DNA of 52,330 bases, from positions 1-52,330 of the forward strand of contig DUUV01000095.1 of assembly GCA_012841375.1 (NCBI GenBank). Reading direction: 5' to 3'. Below, in pieces: positions 50,834-52,330 of the stretch (position 1 is the first letter of the stretch; every line of letters begins with the position of its first letter). This DNA comes from Candidatus Fermentithermobacillaceae bacterium (GTDB lineage: Bacteria > Bacillota > Sulfobacillia > Fermentithermobacillales > Fermentithermobacillaceae). Both the position numbers and the translations under genes were made by a program. Below the pieces are notes generated by a model that was given only the letters and a program-made list of their open reading frames with translations, had not been told where the DNA came from and made no database searches.

Positions 50834-51847
50834 ATGCGCATAGTCGTTGAGATGGACGACCGTGTGAGGGCGATGGGGTCCGTGCTCCTTCTCACTGATC
50901 TCGCCAAGATGAACGATTCCTGGAAGCACCCAGAGATGAAGGCTCTCACTCTGGAGCATCTGGCCCGCCATAATGACCACCCTTGTGCCGTGGCAGCGAG
51001 GGATATTGGCCCGACGAAGTCGATGGGGAGCTCGTTTCAGTGTTATGCCGTTGGGCTGGAGTACGTCGGAGGCCGGTTCATGGAGACGGCGCCGCCGAAG
51101 GATTTCCCTTTGTTTGGCGCAACTCCCGAGCGCCACTCTTTCTCCGACCTCCTCACAGACTTCTGTGAGGCTACCGGACTTAACTCGTTCTGGCAGAGAA
51201 CGTCCCATCTGTGGGATGAGACCGTGGCCGATTGCCGCAGGATGCTCTCAGAGGAGGATCCAAGCGATTTTCTGAGCCTTCTCTATGGGGAAGTTGATGT
51301 CCGTCTTGTGGCGATACCCGCTCCTTTGAATCCCACGAGCTTCAGCTACGGACCACGGGAAGGGAGTACCGCCTATGCCATAGTGGGACCCCCGAACGTG
51401 AAGAAGGACAGCCCTGAGCCGGTAAGGTACCGGCTGCTAGGGCGCCGGTTTCAGGCACTCCTGTTCCACGAGTTTTCTCATTCGCTTCTGAACCTGGTGG
51501 AAGACTCCGCGCGGGAATCTTCGGAACGCATCTACGCGCTTTGCGGCTCAATGCCCTCAAACGCCAAGTTCCGCGACATCTACGGGCATGACCCTGACCG
51601 GATATGGTTTGACGAGCTTTTCATCCGGGCGGCCACGGCTCTTTACGACCGCGCACTCGGCAGAGAAAGTGGGGCTTTGGCGTATCTCGAACGCCAAGAA
51701 GACGAATACGGATTGGGCTGGATAAGGCCTTTGTACAACGCCTTGGAGCACTATCTTAGAATGAGAAAAGCCGGGGAGTATGCGGGACTTAGCGAGTTTT
51801 TCCCTGAGATCGAGCGTGCCCTGAGATTGAGCGTGCCCTTAGATTGA
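50834..51847 (+). CDS. HEXXH zincin-like protein (DUF4932-like)
   Basis: A 337-residue protein with HEFSH near residue 215 (LLFHEFSHSLLNLVED) and a later FDELFIRAAT whose Glu may complete the zinc site. The N-terminal region (DRVRAMGSVLLLTDLAKMND, HPEMKALTLEHLA) and the SFSYGP or AYAIVGPP segments before HEFSH resemble DUF4932, a family of unknown substrate. It has no signal peptide. ATG 50834 has GGAGGGG about nine bases upstream, inside the end of the preceding fragment. A diverged relative lies at 40645-41676. The last codons lie inside a 17-bp triplication. Confidence 0.75.
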   Translation: MRIVVEMDDRVRAMGSVLLLTDLAKMNDSWKHPEMKALTLEHLARHNDHPCAVAARDIGPTKSMGSSFQCYAVGLEYVGGRFMETAPPKDFPLFGATPERHSFSDLLTDFCEATGLNSFWQRTSHLWDETVADCRRMLSEEDPSDFLSLLYGEVDVRLVAIPAPLNPTSFSYGPREGSTAYAIVGPPNVKKDSPEPVRYRLLGRRFQALLFHEFSHSLLNLVEDSARESSERIYALCGSMPSNAKFRDIYGHDPDRIWFDELFIRAATALYDRALGRESGALAYLERQEDEYGLGWIRPLYNALEHYLRMRKAGEYAGLSEFFPEIERALRLSVPLD

Positions 51848-51862
51848 GTGTGTCTTGAGAGG
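51812..51862. repeat. 17-bp triplication at the zincin 3' end
   Basis: Three consecutive 17-base units at 51812-51828, 51829-51845 and 51846-51862 begin GAGCGTGCCCTGAG, GAGCGTGCCCTTAG and GAGTGTGTCTTGAG. The length is not a multiple of three, so each copy is read in a different frame, and the stop of the zincin gene falls at the boundary of units two and three. Confidence 0.85.
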
Positions 51863-51882
51863 CCACATTCGGGGGTGACGAC

Positions 51883-52330
51883 TTGGACGCTAGGCGAGTG
51901 AACCGTATCACATCGATGCTTCTCGAAGTGATGAGGACCTTGACGGACGAGGGCCGGGACTTGCCCATTCGCTGGAACATCATGCACATGTACTCGAGCT
52001 CGCAGATTGCGAAGGTGCTGGCTCTCAGGAGAGGAATGGGAGAGCAGGCTGCTGAACTTGCATCCATCGTCGCAGCACTACACGATATAGCGGTTGTCGC
52101 CACCAAGAAGCACGACCGGCACGCAGAGGTTGCCGGGGAGTACGTGCGTGACGCGATTGCCAAGTACAACAACGGGCCTTGGACACATCTTCCCAAGGTG
52201 ACGAAAGAAGAAGAGGATATGCTGGTGAACGCTATCGTTCAGCACAGTGAGAAAGATGTCTATACGAGCGATCCTTTTGTCGAACTTCTCAAGGACGTCG
52301 ACTCACTTGACAGATACTTGCACGGAGCGA
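51883..52330 (+). CDS. HD-domain protein, cut by the window end
   Basis: A partial gene with 149 visible residues. It starts TTG 51883 (MDARRVNRITSML), a few bases after GGGGGTGAC. HD-superfamily features are MHMYSSSQIAKVLA, the ALHDIA motif with the metal-binding HD pair, then IVQHSEKD and KDVDSLDRYLHG. HD proteins hydrolyse phosphoesters, often nucleotides or signalling nucleotides; the substrate is open. The frame has no stop up to base 52330. Confidence 0.8.
   Translation, partial: MDARRVNRITSMLLEVMRTLTDEGRDLPIRWNIMHMYSSSQIAKVLALRRGMGEQAAELASIVAALHDIAVVATKKHDRHAEVAGEYVRDAIAKYNNGPWTHLPKVTKEEEDMLVNAIVQHSEKDVYTSDPFVELLKDVDSLDRYLHGA

Overview
The window looks like a chromosomal segment of a moderately GC-rich, probably spore-lineage Bacillota (Firmicutes), perhaps a thermophilic or anaerobic clostridial-type lineage. 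This is inferred from the SigI/RsgI pair, an AbrB/SpoVT-type regulator, FxsA, AtpZ, a B12-dependent ribonucleotide reductase with NrdR, very strong AGGAGGTG ribosome-binding sites and frequent TTG/GTG starts. No rRNA, tRNA, CRISPR array or insertion-sequence transposase was recognised.

Layout. 0.1-5 kb: a hot-dog thioesterase, nrdR preceded by candidate tandem NrdR boxes, and nrdJ, which is split by an in-frame 410-residue intein directly in front of the catalytic cysteine. 5.4-8.4 kb: a tight four-gene membrane-protein cluster (DUF6754-like plus three unrecognised proteins), each gene behind a near-perfect Shine-Dalgarno and closed by a terminator. This is the best candidate for an undescribed system. 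8.5-12.3 kb: a PHP phosphatase, then a DapA/HOGA-type aldolase, an IclR regulator and an alanine-glyoxylate-type aminotransferase, with a KdgR-like operator in front. 12.3-16.8 kb (minus strand): sigI, rsgI and a DinG-type helicase. 17.2-21.1 kb: an AbrB-type regulator and a heterodimeric ABC exporter. 21.1-24 kb (minus): a large membrane protein with a degenerate M28 peptidase-like domain and an orphan AtpZ. 24-32.3 kb: housekeeping genes (aspartate aminotransferase, murD, nth, dnaE, a small protein, pfkA). 32.5-34.3 kb: beta and gamma-like subunits of a Na+-pumping decarboxylase, and FxsA.

34.3-39.8 kb (minus): a complete ABC importer with a DUF3798 lipoprotein as binding protein, whose last permease overlaps a prepilin-peptidase-like gene by four bases. 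40-52.3 kb is more accessory: a zinc-ribbon membrane protein, two HEXXH zincin-like proteins and a fragment of a third, a YtcJ-type amidohydrolase, a PQQ-propeller membrane protein, a MATE transporter, purC, a secreted protein and an HD-domain protein cut by the window end. This part also carries five sets of short tandem repeats, the largest being sixteen 32-bp units in exact register followed directly by purC.

All functions are read from motifs and family memory. No database search was run, and names such as DUF6754, DUF3798, DUF4932 and DUF5700 are recognitions to be confirmed.
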